The notes beneath the pieces were generated by a model that did not search any database, was not told where the DNA came from, and worked only from the letters and a program-made list of their open reading frames with translations. DNA of 64,000 nucleotides from Asanoa ferruginea (GTDB lineage Bacteria; Actinomycetota; Actinomycetes; Mycobacteriales; Micromonosporaceae). Of this stretch, positions 18,695-27,348 are shown in pieces. The DNA lies in the NCBI RefSeq assembly GCF_003387075.1, contig NZ_QUMQ01000001.1, forward strand, positions 6,324,001 through 6,388,000. Reading direction: 5' to 3'. Both the position numbers and the translations under genes were made by a program. How positions within the stretch are numbered: the first letter of the stretch is position 1; every line of letters begins with the position of its first letter.

Positions 18695-19615
18695 TCAGCC
18701 CTTCACCGCGCCGGCCGTCAGCCCGCCCACGATGTAGCGCTGGAGGAACTGGAACAGCGCCACGGTCGGCACGGCCAGCACCAGCGCACCCGCGGCGAAG
18801 ACGCCGAAGTTGTTGTTGCGTTCCTCGGAGACCAGGCCGTAGAGGCCGACGGCGGCCGTCTTGGCGCTGTCGTCGGTGAGGAAGATGCTGGCGATCAGGA
18901 ACTCGTTGACCGCGCTGATGAAGCCGAGCAGCCCGGTGACCGCGAGGATCGGCGTGACCAGCGGGAGGATCAGCCCGAAGAACACCTGCGCGTGGGTGGC
19001 GCCGTCGACCTTCGCCGACTCGTCGAGGTCCTTCGGGATCGTGTCGAAGAAGCCCTTCATCAGCCAGGTGTTGGTGCCCAGCGCGCCGCCCAGGTAGAGC
19101 AGCAGCAGGCCGGTGCGGGTGTTGAAGCCGACCGCCGGCCAGAGGTCGCTCACGTAGGCGAACATGATGTAGAGGGCGACGATCAGCAGGAACTGCGGGA
19201 ACATCTGGACCAGCAGGATGCCCAGCAGCCCGGCCCGCCGGCCCTTGAAGCGGAAGCGGCTGAACGCGAAGGCCGCGCACGCGGAGACGAACATCGACAG
19301 CGCGGCCGCGAGCAGCCCGATGATCATGCTGTTGAGGAACCAGATCGGGAACGACGTGTCGGCGAACAGCTTGCGGAAGTTCTCCAGGCTGGCACCGGAA
19401 GGCACCAGGTCCGAGGAGCTCAGCGTGCCCAGCGGGTTGAGCGCGGCGGAGACCACGAACAGGATCGGGAAGAGCGAGAACGCCAGCGCCAGCAGCCCGA
19501 TGATGTGTCGCCAGCCGACCTGCCGGAACCAGCCGCCGCGGGCGCTGCCGAGCCGGACGACGGCGCTGGGCGGCTGGTCGTCGACCGGAGCCTGGATGGT
19601 GTCGGTGGCAGCCAT
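18695..19615 (-). CDS. malG: Maltose-type ABC transporter permease MalG
   Basis: A 306-residue CUT1 permease with six predicted transmembrane helices. The coupling-helix EAA-type segment is LDESAKVDGATHAQVFFGLILP, and the N terminus (about 35 residues) is cytoplasmic. It pairs with MalF to form the channel for maltose/maltodextrin. The ATG shares one base with the malF stop (TGATG), which fixes the start although the frame is open further upstream. Confidence 0.92.
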   Translation of the reverse strand: MAATDTIQAPVDDQPPSAVVRLGSARGGWFRQVGWRHIIGLLALAFSLFPILFVVSAALNPLGTLSSSDLVPSGASLENFRKLFADTSFPIWFLNSMIIGLLAAALSMFVSACAAFAFSRFRFKGRRAGLLGILLVQMFPQFLLIVALYIMFAYVSDLWPAVGFNTRTGLLLLYLGGALGTNTWLMKGFFDTIPKDLDESAKVDGATHAQVFFGLILPLVTPILAVTGLLGFISAVNEFLIASIFLTDDSAKTAAVGLYGLVSEERNNNFGVFAAGALVLAVPTVALFQFLQRYIVGGLTAGAVKG

Positions 19616-21213
19616 CAGTTGATCTCCTCGAGCGCGTGGGTGCGGCGGAAGCTCACGACCGAGATCGTGGCCACGATGAGGAAGATGAACACCGAGATCG
19701 CGGCGGCGAAGCCGTATTGCGCGCCGGCTCCGCCGAACGCCAGCCGGTAGGTGTAGGTGATCAGGATGTCGGTGGCGCCCGCCTGCGGGTTGTCCGGCGG
19801 GAACGGCGCGCCCTCGCTGACCAGGTAGATCGCGGTGAAGTTGTTGAAGTTGAACGCGAACGAGCTGATCAGCAGCGGCGCCAGCGCGACCAGCAGCAGC
19901 GGGAACGTGATGGTGCGGAACGCGTGGAACGGCCGGGCGCCGTCGACCTGGGCGGCCTCGGTCAGGTCGGCCGGGATCGCCTGCAACGCGCCGGTGCTGA
20001 CCAGGAACATGTAGTTGTAGCCGAGCCAGAGCTGCACGAGCAGGATCGCGAACATCGAGCTCGGCGCCGACCCGAACCAGTTGACGTGCAGGCCGAACAA
20101 GCGGTTGATCAACCCGAAGTCGGTGTTGAACATGTCGCGCCAGACCAGCATCATCGCCACGGCCGGCATCGCGTAGGGCAGGATGATCAGCGACCGGTAG
20201 AGCCGCTGCCCGCGTAGTTCGGGCTTGTTGAGCACGAGCGCGACGAGCAGCCCGAGCCCGAAGGTGATCAGCACGACGCCGAGCGCGAAGCCGATGTTCC
20301 ACAGCAGGATCTTCAGGAACGACGCGCGGATGACCGGGTTGGTCACGACCTCGGCGAAGTTGCGGAACCCGACGTTGACCTTCCAACCCTGCGCCAGCGC
20401 CTGGCCCTGCCCGTCGACGAACACGCCGTCGTCGCCGTTGGCGGTCCAGGTCTGACCGGTGGTGCGGTCGGTGATGCAATCACAATCATTGTTGTACGCC
20501 TGCTGCGGCGTACCCTCGAATGCCCTGGAAAGGCCCTGGTTCTTGATCGCGCCCTTGGCGGTCGGCACGCTGAACTCGACGATGTCGGCCGAGCGCGCAC
20601 TGATCTGGCCGATGTCGAGCACCTCGTAGCCGCCGGCTGAGGTCACCTTGCCGTCGGCCGACTGCTGCGCGTTGGCCAGGGGTTCGAGGCCGTCGGCCGT
20701 GCCGACGAACGCGGCCTTGGTCGCCGGGTCGGTGAGCAGGAAGACGATGTCGCCGGTCGCCGGGTCACCGTCGGTCGCCAGGGTCAGCGTGTAGACGGTC
20801 GAGCCCGGCACCTGCTGCACGGACGCGCCTTCGACGGCCGCGATCGCCTCGTCTTTGCTGCCGCGGTGGCCGTCGCCGAAGTTGGTGAACGCCGTGGAGA
20901 GCGTGAACAGCACCGGCAGCACCTGAAACACGATCAGAAACAGAGTGCCAGGTATCAGATATTTGGCGGGGATCACCCGCGGCGACAGGTAGACGTAGAA
21001 GATCAGCGCGCTGACCGCGACCAGGATGATCAGGCCGATCCAGTTGCCGGTCGCGATCAGTGGGAACGCGGCCCAGACGGCGATCGCGGCGACCACGCCG
21101 AGCACGCCAATCTTGATGATCAGGCCGAGTGGTGACGCGGTGCCGTCGGCGCCGAGGCCGAGCCTCGGTTTCGGGGGCGTCGTCGTGCGGACGGGAACGT
21201 CGGTGCGGGCCAC
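19615..21213 (-). CDS. malF: Maltose-type ABC transporter permease MalF
   Basis: A 532-residue CUT1 permease. About 35 cytoplasmic residues are followed by three N-terminal membrane helices, then a large extracytoplasmic domain of roughly 150 residues (about 115-270), then the permease core. The EAA-type motif is LTEAAQVDGARPFHAFRTITFP. A long insertion between helix 3 and 4 is a hallmark of MalF proteins and contacts the binding protein. In this insertion, NNDCDCITDRTTGQTW contains a close Cys pair that could form a disulfide. Second gene of the mal operon, 12 bases after malE. Confidence 0.92.
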   Translation of the reverse strand: MARTDVPVRTTTPPKPRLGLGADGTASPLGLIIKIGVLGVVAAIAVWAAFPLIATGNWIGLIILVAVSALIFYVYLSPRVIPAKYLIPGTLFLIVFQVLPVLFTLSTAFTNFGDGHRGSKDEAIAAVEGASVQQVPGSTVYTLTLATDGDPATGDIVFLLTDPATKAAFVGTADGLEPLANAQQSADGKVTSAGGYEVLDIGQISARSADIVEFSVPTAKGAIKNQGLSRAFEGTPQQAYNNDCDCITDRTTGQTWTANGDDGVFVDGQGQALAQGWKVNVGFRNFAEVVTNPVIRASFLKILLWNIGFALGVVLITFGLGLLVALVLNKPELRGQRLYRSLIILPYAMPAVAMMLVWRDMFNTDFGLINRLFGLHVNWFGSAPSSMFAILLVQLWLGYNYMFLVSTGALQAIPADLTEAAQVDGARPFHAFRTITFPLLLVALAPLLISSFAFNFNNFTAIYLVSEGAPFPPDNPQAGATDILITYTYRLAFGGAGAQYGFAAAISVFIFLIVATISVVSFRRTHALEEIN

Positions 21214-21225
21214 CGGAGACCCCCT

Positions 21226-22458
21226 CTACTTGATCTGGGCCTGGATGGCGGACGCGGCCGCCGTGATGGTCGAGCCCGGGTCGGCGCCACCGACCACGGC
21301 GGCCTCGGCCTTGCCCAACGGGTCCCAGACCACGGCCATCGCCGGGATGCTGGGCATGATCTGGCCGAACTCGACGCCGGCATCGGCGACCTTGCCGACC
21401 AGCGCGTCGTCCTTGCGGACGGTCGCCAGTGCCTCCTTGAGCGCCGGGACGCTCGACGTGGCGGCGTAGAGCGAGGTGCCGACGTCGGGCCGCGACCAGA
21501 AGTTGGTGACGAACTCCTGCGCCAGCGCCTTGTTGGTGCCGCGGCTCGCGACGTAGGCCGCGTCGACCGTGATGAACGGCCGCGCCGGCTGGCCGCCCGC
21601 GAACGGTGGCACCGGAGAGATGTCGTATTTGACGCTGGTCTTCTTGAGCTCCGGCAACTGCCACGGGCCGGAGATCATGAAAGGCGCTTTGCCGGTGGAG
21701 AACAGGCTCAGGATGTTGTCGGCGGTGATCGACCGTTTGAGCGCACCGGAGCCGCCTTCACCCAGGGCACGGATTTTCGCGTACGCCGCGGTCGCGCCGG
21801 GTTTGGCCACGCCGAGGTCGCTCGGGTCGAAGTCGCCGCTGTCCTTGGTGCCGAAGATGTAGCCGCCGCCCGAGGTGAACAGCGGGTTGATGTGGTAAGG
21901 ATCGCCGGTCGGCCCGATCGGCAGCGCGAGGATCTCGTCGACCTTGCCCGCCGCCTTGAGCGCCTTGCCCTTGGCCACCAGGTCCTCGATGGACGTTGGC
22001 GCGTCCGGAACCAGCGCGGTGTTGCGGAACAGCACGATGTTGTTCATCGTGAAGGGCATCCCGTAGACCTGCCCATTGAAGGTGACCGCCTTGATCGCCA
22101 GGTCCTGATAGCCGGCCTTGGTGTCGTCGGTCATCTGCAACGGATCGATGGTCGCGTTCTGCACCAGGTTGCCGATCCAGTCGTGTGCGCCCATCACAAC
22201 GTCGGGTGCCCGGCCGGCCTGCGACGCCGTGACGAACTGGGTCTGCAGGTCTTCGGGGATGATCTGGACTTTGACGTCGACGCCGTTCTCCTCGCCGAAG
22301 CGGGCACCGAGCGCCTGGGTCGCCTCGCCGCCCGCGCCGCCGCCGGTCCAGATCAGCAGGCTCGGTCGGGTGCCCGCGTCGGCGCCGGCGTCGCTCGCGC
22401 AACCGGCGAGCAGCAGCGCCGCGACTGCGGACAGCGCGGATAGCCGTGTGCTGTGCAT
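21226..22458 (-). CDS. malE: Maltose/maltodextrin-binding lipoprotein
   Basis: A 410-residue CUT1 solute-binding protein anchored by lipid: the signal peptide ends in the lipobox LLAGC (Cys near residue 19). LLIWTGGGAGGEA, FGEENGVDVKVQII, PDVVMGAHDWIGNLV and FMISGPWQLPEL are typical of MalE/cyclodextrin-binding proteins. The ATG at 22458 is preferred over the in-frame codon 39 bases further upstream because GGAGGAGCGGCAACT lies immediately before it and the signal peptide starts there. First gene of the operon; its promoter carries a LacI-type palindrome. Confidence 0.93.
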   Translation of the reverse strand: MHSTRLSALSAVAALLLAGCASDAGADAGTRPSLLIWTGGGAGGEATQALGARFGEENGVDVKVQIIPEDLQTQFVTASQAGRAPDVVMGAHDWIGNLVQNATIDPLQMTDDTKAGYQDLAIKAVTFNGQVYGMPFTMNNIVLFRNTALVPDAPTSIEDLVAKGKALKAAGKVDEILALPIGPTGDPYHINPLFTSGGGYIFGTKDSGDFDPSDLGVAKPGATAAYAKIRALGEGGSGALKRSITADNILSLFSTGKAPFMISGPWQLPELKKTSVKYDISPVPPFAGGQPARPFITVDAAYVASRGTNKALAQEFVTNFWSRPDVGTSLYAATSSVPALKEALATVRKDDALVGKVADAGVEFGQIMPSIPAMAVVWDPLGKAEAAVVGGADPGSTITAAASAIQAQIK

Positions 22459-22500
22459 AGTTGCCGCTCCTCCGGGTTGGGGACGGTCCGGAAGCATCGT

Positions 22501-22550
22501 GCTAACTCGATTTAGCGTGGAGCATGCGCTCGATGTTCACCGGGTGTCAA
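22501..22550 (-). promoter_or_regulatory. malE promoter with LacI-type operator
   Basis: On the minus strand TTGACA (22550-22545) is followed after 18 bases by CATGCT (22526-22521), a plausible -35/-10 pair. Five bases downstream lies the palindrome GCTAAATCGAGTTAGC (22516-22501), with arms GCTAA/TTAGC. A dimeric LacI-family protein bound there would block transcription start. The divergent LacI gene begins 44 bases beyond the -35 box. Confidence 0.65.
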
Positions 22551-22594
22551 GGATGGGTTTGCCAGCGGCGACAAGATCCGCGAACCTGTTGGGT

Positions 22595-23590
22595 ATGGCA
22601 ACGCGTGTCACGCTTCTCGACGTCGCCCGGCATGCCGGCGTGTCCCGGACCACCGCCTCGTTCGTCCTGACCGGACGGCGCGACATGCGGATCTCCGTCG
22701 ACGCCGAGCAGCGGGTGCTGCGCGCGGCCCGCGAGCTGAGCTACCGCCCCAACCTGATGGCCCGCGGCCTGCGCACCCGCACCACCCACACGATCGGCCT
22801 GATCTCCGACACGGTCGCCACCGAGCCGTTCGCCGGCGAGATCGTGCGCGGCGCCGTCAACGCGGCACTGCGGCACGACCAGTTGCTGTTCCTCGGCGAG
22901 ACCGAGGGCGCCAGAGGCGTCGAGGACCGCGTCGTCCGCGACATGCTCGACCGGGGTGTCGACGGGTTCATCTACGCGTCGACCTACACCCGGGTGACCC
23001 GGACGCCCGCCGTGCTGCGCGGACACCCGTTCGTCTTCCTCAACTGCCTGCCGCGCGGCCGGTCGACCGGCTCCGCGGTGGTGCCCGACGAGCGGGCGGC
23101 CGGCGCGAGCGCGGCCCGGGCGCTGACCGCGCTGGGGCACGAGCGGATCGCGCTGATCGGCACGCCCGCGCCCGACGTCTGGGCCGCGGTGGAGCGGCTG
23201 GCCGGAATCCGCGACGCGGGCGTCACGCTGGCCGCGACCGTCGAGTGTGACTGGTGGCCGGAACCGGCGTACGCCGCGGTCCGGGACTTTCTCGCCGGTG
23301 AGCCGGCGGTGACCGGCCTGATCTGTCTCAACGACCGGATCGCGCTCGGCGCCTACCAGGCGGCGCAGGAGGCGGGCCGGCGGGTGCCCGACGACCTGTC
23401 GGTGGTGTCGTTCGACGACTCCGACCTCGCGGCCTGGCTGCGGCCGGCATTGACCAGCGTGGCGCTGCCACACGCCGAACTCGGCCGGCGGGCCGTCGAG
23501 TTGCTGCTGGCGCCGCCGGAGAAGCCGGTCGTCGAGCGGATCCCGATGCGCCTGCACGAGCGTGGCTCCGTCGCATCGCCGTCGTTTTAG
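22595..23590 (+). CDS. LacI-family repressor of the maltose operon
   Basis: A 331-residue regulator. The N-terminal helix-turn-helix VTLLDVARHAGVSRTTASFV and hinge ELSYRPNLMARGLRT are typical, followed by a periplasmic-binding-protein-like effector domain (IGLISDTVATEPFAGE to the C terminus). Position next to malE and the palindrome between them suggest it represses the mal operon and is released by maltose or a maltodextrin. ATG 22595 starts the HTH directly; upstream open frame is not coding-like. In this protein the usual PHVSxxT recognition helix reads AGVSRTTASFVL, within family variation. Confidence 0.88.
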   Translation: MATRVTLLDVARHAGVSRTTASFVLTGRRDMRISVDAEQRVLRAARELSYRPNLMARGLRTRTTHTIGLISDTVATEPFAGEIVRGAVNAALRHDQLLFLGETEGARGVEDRVVRDMLDRGVDGFIYASTYTRVTRTPAVLRGHPFVFLNCLPRGRSTGSAVVPDERAAGASAARALTALGHERIALIGTPAPDVWAAVERLAGIRDAGVTLAATVECDWWPEPAYAAVRDFLAGEPAVTGLICLNDRIALGAYQAAQEAGRRVPDDLSVVSFDDSDLAAWLRPALTSVALPHAELGRRAVELLLAPPEKPVVERIPMRLHERGSVASPSF

Positions 23591-23630
23591 GGTTCCCACG
23601 GCTCCACCGACAGGGCTACGGTTCCTAGTC

Positions 23631-25112
23631 GTGGATCATGCGGGGGACGGCACAACGGCGTCAGACCGGCCGGTCATGGCGTGGGGTCCGGTGGGTGCGG
23701 TCGCTGTGCTGCTGGGCGTGGCGGTCGCGGCCGGCAGCAACAGTTACGGCTATCACCGCGACGAGCTCTACTTCCGGCTCCTGGGCGAGCATCCGGCCTG
23801 GGGATATGTCGACCAGCCGCCGCTCACGCCGCTGCTGGCCCGGCTGATGACGTCGGTCTTCGGAGATCACCTCTGGGCGCTGCGGATCCCGGGATCGCTG
23901 GCCGTCGTCGCGACCGCGATCCTGACCGCGCTGCTGGCCCGCGAACTCGGCGGCGGCCGCGCCGCACAACTGCTCGCCGCGCTGGGCGCCGCGGGTGCCT
24001 TCCCGCTGGTCTTCGGGCACGTGCTGCTCACCGCGACGGTCGACATGGTGGTGCTGGCGGCGGTCCTGCTGTTCGTGGTCCGGGCGTTGCAGGGCAATCC
24101 ACGGTGGTGGCTGGCGGCCGGCCTCGGCGTCGGGATCGGCCTCTACAACAAGCAGTTGGTGGTGCTGACGCTGATCGCGATCGGCGTGTCGCTGCTCGCG
24201 GTCGGCCCACGCCGGGTGCTGGCGTCGCGATGGCTGTGGGCGGGCGTGGCGGTCGCCCTGGTCGTCGGCGCACCCAACGTGATCTACCAGATCACCCACG
24301 ACTGGCCGCAGCTCAAGATGGCCAACGCGATCCGCGAAGACAAGGGCGCCGACTCGCGCACGCTGTTCGTACCCTTCCAGCTCGTCATGCTCGGGATCTT
24401 CGTCGTGCCGATCTGGGTGGCCGGCTTCGTGCGGTTGTGGCGCACCCGGGAGTTGCGCGCGATCGCGCTCGCCTACCCGGTGATCTGCGTGCTGGTGCTG
24501 GTGACCGGCGGCCAGCCCTACTACCCGCTGGGCCTGATGCTGGCGCTGTTCGCGGCGGGCTGCCCGTCGGCGGTGCGCTGGGCCGCCGCCCGCAGCGGGC
24601 GCCGGGTGCTGCTCGGCGCTGCGGTCGTCCTCAACCTGGCAGTGGCGGCGTTGGTCGCGCTGCCGCTGATGCCGGTGTCGGCGCTGGCGAAGACACCGAT
24701 CGCCGACATCAACCAGGGCACCAGCGACCAGATCGGCTGGCCGGTCTACGTTCAGCAGATCACGTCGGTATACACCTCGCTGCCGTCCGCCGATCACGCG
24801 CACACGGTGATCCTGACCGCCAACTACGGCGAGGCCGGCGCGCTCGACCGCTACGGCGTCGACCTGCCGGCTGTCTACAGCGGACACAACGAGCTGTGGT
24901 ATCGCGGCCGCCCGGCCGACGACGCGACCGTGGTGATCGCGGTCGGCTTCGGCGACTCGCTGAGCGCGTTGTTCGCCTCGTGCCAGGTCGCCCGCGACCT
25001 CGACAACGGCGTCGACATCCCCAACGAGGAACAGGACAACGACATCCGCGTCTGCCGCGACCCGGTCGACTCGTGGGCCACGCTGTGGCCGCGGCTACAG
25101 CACTATTCCTAG
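23631..25112 (+). CDS. GT39-like membrane glycosyltransferase (ArnT/PMT fold)
   Basis: A 493-residue integral membrane protein with about ten predicted helices. GYHRDELYFRLLGEHPAWGY then DQPPLTPLLARL near the N terminus is the first extracytoplasmic loop typical of bacterial GT39/ArnT-like enzymes, with the Asp/Glu pair used in catalysis. The C-terminal 110 residues form a soluble outer domain. Such enzymes transfer a sugar from a polyprenyl-phosphate donor; acceptor unknown. GTG 23631 gives the start; an upstream open frame overlaps the LacI stop and is not coding-like. It stands alone, convergent with the peptide transporter operon. Confidence 0.82.
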   Translation: MDHAGDGTTASDRPVMAWGPVGAVAVLLGVAVAAGSNSYGYHRDELYFRLLGEHPAWGYVDQPPLTPLLARLMTSVFGDHLWALRIPGSLAVVATAILTALLARELGGGRAAQLLAALGAAGAFPLVFGHVLLTATVDMVVLAAVLLFVVRALQGNPRWWLAAGLGVGIGLYNKQLVVLTLIAIGVSLLAVGPRRVLASRWLWAGVAVALVVGAPNVIYQITHDWPQLKMANAIREDKGADSRTLFVPFQLVMLGIFVVPIWVAGFVRLWRTRELRAIALAYPVICVLVLVTGGQPYYPLGLMLALFAAGCPSAVRWAAARSGRRVLLGAAVVLNLAVAALVALPLMPVSALAKTPIADINQGTSDQIGWPVYVQQITSVYTSLPSADHAHTVILTANYGEAGALDRYGVDLPAVYSGHNELWYRGRPADDATVVIAVGFGDSLSALFASCQVARDLDNGVDIPNEEQDNDIRVCRDPVDSWATLWPRLQHYS

Positions 25113-25345
25113 CGCGCGCGACCGCGAGGCCGAACGGCACGGGCCCGAGCGCCGCGACGAGCGGCCGGACCAGCAGCACGAAGCTCTCCGGCCACTTGGC
25201 GGTCGCCAGGCCGCCGAGGTCGATGATCCAGTCCCGCGGCCAGCCCAGGTCGGCGACGACGTCCTTGGCCGCCGGGTCGTCGCCGGACAGGAACGCCGAC
25301 AGTGGCGCCGCTCGGCCATGACGCCGTTGAAGGGCCAGGCGAGGT
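25105..25345 (-). pseudogene. C-terminal remnant of an F420/NADP-dependent oxidoreductase-like gene
   Basis: On the minus strand, a conceptual peptide LSAFLSGDDPAAKDVVADLG, then DWIIDLGGLATAKWPESF, ending near ALGPVPFGLAVAR, resembles the C-terminal third of NADPH-dependent F420 reductase-like proteins (typically FVSGxDAxAK ... WxxVIDLGDLxTAR ... FNIKVVR). A preceding piece, FNGVMAER, lies in a different frame, so a frameshift separates them. The N-terminal Rossmann domain is missing, and no stop follows the expected C terminus, which runs into the GT39 gene on the other strand. It is a decayed fragment. Confidence 0.6.
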
Positions 25346-25356
25346 GGTGTCTGTTC

Positions 25357-25404
25357 GGGCTTACATGTTTCGGCATGTACGCACATGCCAAAACATGTAA
25401 GCCC
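25357..25404. terminator. Long near-perfect hairpin downstream of the peptide transporter operon
   Basis: Arms of 22 bases (25357-25378 and 25383-25404; GGGCTTACATGTTTCGGCAT on the left) match with one mismatch around a four-base loop ACGC. It lies ten bases past the stop of the last transporter gene and between convergent genes, so a bidirectional terminator is the simplest reading. The arms are AT-richer than the surroundings and contain ACATGT palindromes, so a protein-binding site or mobile-repeat end is possible. Confidence 0.6.
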
Positions 25405-25414
25405 TGAAGGGCAC

Positions 25415-26191
25415 CTACCCGGTCTGGACCGTTGCCGGTGGTGGTTCGACCCCCGGCAGCCGGGGGATGCTGGCGATCAGGCGGCGGGTGTAGGGCTCGC
25501 GTGGGTTGCCCAGCACCTCGCCGGTTGGGCCTTGCTCGACGACCCGGCCGTGTTCGAGCACTACGGTCTCGTCGCAGAGGCTGGCCACCACCGCCAGGTC
25601 GTGGGAGACCATCACCAGCGTCAGGCCGCGGGTCGCGCGCAACTCGGCCAGCAGGTCGATGATCCGCACCTTGGTGCTCACGTCGAGGGCGCTGACCGGC
25701 TCGTCGGCGAGCAACACTGTCGGCTCGACCGCGATCGCACGGGCGATCGCGATCCGCTGGCGCTGCCCACCGGAGAACTCGTCGGGATACCGGTCGGCGG
25801 TGTCCGCCGGCAGGCCGACCGCGTCGAGGGCGGCCGCCACCCGCGGTGCGTGGTCGGCGAAACCGAGGGCCCGCAACGGCTCCGCCACGATCCGGCCTAC
25901 CCGCTGACGTGGGTCCAATGAGGAGTACGGGTCCTGGAATACCGTCTGCACATGCTGTCGAAACGGCCGGGCGGCCCGATGGGTGGTCGGCAGCGGCCGC
26001 CCCTGGAACAGCACGGCGCCGGAGGTCGGCCGGCGGAGGCCGAGCAGCAACCGCAACAGCGTGGTCTTGCCGGCCGCCGACTCGCCGACGAGCGCCATGC
26101 TCCGACCCGGCGTCACCCCGAACGAGACACCGCTGAGCACCTCGGCCCCGCCGGGGTACCGGAAGCCGACATCGCGGGCTTCAAGAATCAC
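25415..26191 (-). CDS. Peptide/nickel-type ABC transporter ATP-binding protein (OppF/DppF-like)
   Basis: A 258-residue ATPase with Walker A GESAAGKTT, Q-loop VFQDPYSSLDPRQRV (the SLDPR variant of the OppF/DppF branch), signature FSGGQRQRIAIARA, Walker B LLADEPVSALD and H-loop MVSHDLAVVA. It powers uptake with the OppD-type subunit encoded just upstream, with which it overlaps by four bases. It lacks most of the C-terminal iron-sulfur/oligopeptide extension. Last gene of the operon, followed by the hairpin at 25357. Confidence 0.9.
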   Translation of the reverse strand: MILEARDVGFRYPGGAEVLSGVSFGVTPGRSMALVGESAAGKTTLLRLLLGLRRPTSGAVLFQGRPLPTTHRAARPFRQHVQTVFQDPYSSLDPRQRVGRIVAEPLRALGFADHAPRVAAALDAVGLPADTADRYPDEFSGGQRQRIAIARAIAVEPTVLLADEPVSALDVSTKVRIIDLLAELRATRGLTLVMVSHDLAVVASLCDETVVLEHGRVVEQGPTGEVLGNPREPYTRRLIASIPRLPGVEPPPATVQTG

Positions 26192-27348
26192 GCCGCACCT
26201 CCGGTCGCGTCGCGATGTCCGGCGTCGCCCAGGTCCGCGTCGCGGGAGCCAGCGTCGCCCAGGTCCGCGTCGCGGGAGCCAGCGTCGCCCAGGTCCGCGT
26301 CGCGGGAGCCAGCGTCGCCCAGGTCCGCGTCGCGGGAGCCAGCGTCGCCCAGGTCCGCGTCGCGGGAGCCAGCGTCGCCCAGGGCCGTGTCGCGGAGGTC
26401 CGCGTCGCGGGAGCCAGCGTCGCCCAGAGCCGCGTCGCGGAGGTCGGCGTCGCGGGAGCCAGCGTCGCCCAGGGCCGCGTCGCGCAGGTCCGCGTCGCGG
26501 GAGCCAGCGTCGCCCAGGGCCGCGTCGCCCAGCCCCGCGACGCCCAGAGTCGCGTCGCCGCGGCCGGCGTCGCCGAGGGCGGCGTCGAGCCGGCGGGCGC
26601 TGGCGACCAGCCCGGCCGCGTAGCCGTCTCCGGGCTCGGCCAGCAGGTCGCGAAGCGGGCCGGAACGGACCGCGCGCCCCGCTGAGAGGACCACGACCTC
26701 TTCGGTGACCTTGCCGACCACGGCCAGGTCGTGGCTGATGAACAGGAGCGCCATGTTGTGCGCTGCCACCAACCGGTCGAGCAGTGCCAGCACCTCGGCC
26801 TGCACCGTGACATCGAGCGCGGTGGTCGGCTCGTCGGCGATCAGCAGCGCCGGCCGGCAGGCCAGGGCCATCGCGATCGCCGCGCGCTGGCGTTGGCCGC
26901 CGGAGACCTCGTGCGGGTAGGCCCTCGCCACCCGCTCCGGCAACGACACCTCGGCCAGAGCGGAAGCCACGGCATCACGTAGCGCCGCGCCGCGCAATCC
27001 CTGATGACGGCGCAGGGGGAGGGCGATCTGCCGGCCCAGCCGCATCAGCGGGTCCAGCGCGGTCGACGGCTCCTGGAAGACGATCGCCGCGGCGCGGCCG
27101 CGGACTCCGTCCAGAAGACGGTCCGGAGCGCCGATCACCGGCGTGCCGTCGAGTACGACGTTGCCGGTCGCGGTCAGGCCCGGGGGCAGCAGGCCGGTCA
27201 CCGCCAGCGCCGTCAGGGACTTTCCCGAGCCCGACTCGCCGATCAACCCGAGCCGCCCGCCGGGCGCAAGACCGAACGAGAGATCGGAGACCAGGACCCG
27301 CCCGTCCCGAGTGGTCACGGTCAGGCCGGCCACCTCCAGCAGGCTCAT
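26188..27348 (-). CDS. Peptide-type ABC transporter ATP-binding protein (OppD/DppD-like) with pentapeptide-repeat-like tail
   Basis: A 386-residue ATPase. Residues 1-255 are a normal OppD/DppD subunit: Walker A GESGSGKS, Q-loop IVFQEPSTALDPLMR, signature VSGGQRQRAAIAMA, Walker B LIADEPTTALDVT, H-loop FISHDLAVVG. From about residue 256 the usual C-terminal tail is replaced by some 26 pentads (AALGD, AGSRD, ADLRD, ADLGD), which fit the A(D/N)LxX pattern of pentapeptide repeats and end in ATGGAA. The tail is encoded by 30-base tandem repeats, so copy number may vary. It overlaps neighbours by four bases on both sides. Confidence 0.88.
   Translation of the reverse strand: MSLLEVAGLTVTTRDGRVLVSDLSFGLAPGGRLGLIGESGSGKSLTALAVTGLLPPGLTATGNVVLDGTPVIGAPDRLLDGVRGRAAAIVFQEPSTALDPLMRLGRQIALPLRRHQGLRGAALRDAVASALAEVSLPERVARAYPHEVSGGQRQRAAIAMALACRPALLIADEPTTALDVTVQAEVLALLDRLVAAHNMALLFISHDLAVVGKVTEEVVVLSAGRAVRSGPLRDLLAEPGDGYAAGLVASARRLDAALGDAGRGDATLGVAGLGDAALGDAGSRDADLRDAALGDAGSRDADLRDAALGDAGSRDADLRDTALGDAGSRDADLGDAGSRDADLGDAGSRDADLGDAGSRDADLGDAGSRDADLGDAGHRDATGGAA
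26221..26560. repeat. 30-base in-frame tandem repeats in the OppD-like gene
   Basis: Repeats of CGCCCAGGTCCGCGTCGCGG plus GAGCCAGCGT (one 30-base unit), near-identical from about 26228 to 26380 and more diverged to about 26560, encode ten-residue units GDAGSRDADL. There are no unique spacers, so this is not a CRISPR array. Confidence 0.85.

Noticed and set aside
26221-26560. Regular 30-base repeats resembling a CRISPR array
   Set aside because: There are no spacers, the repeats are directly contiguous and in frame with the OppD-like protein, and no cas genes are near.
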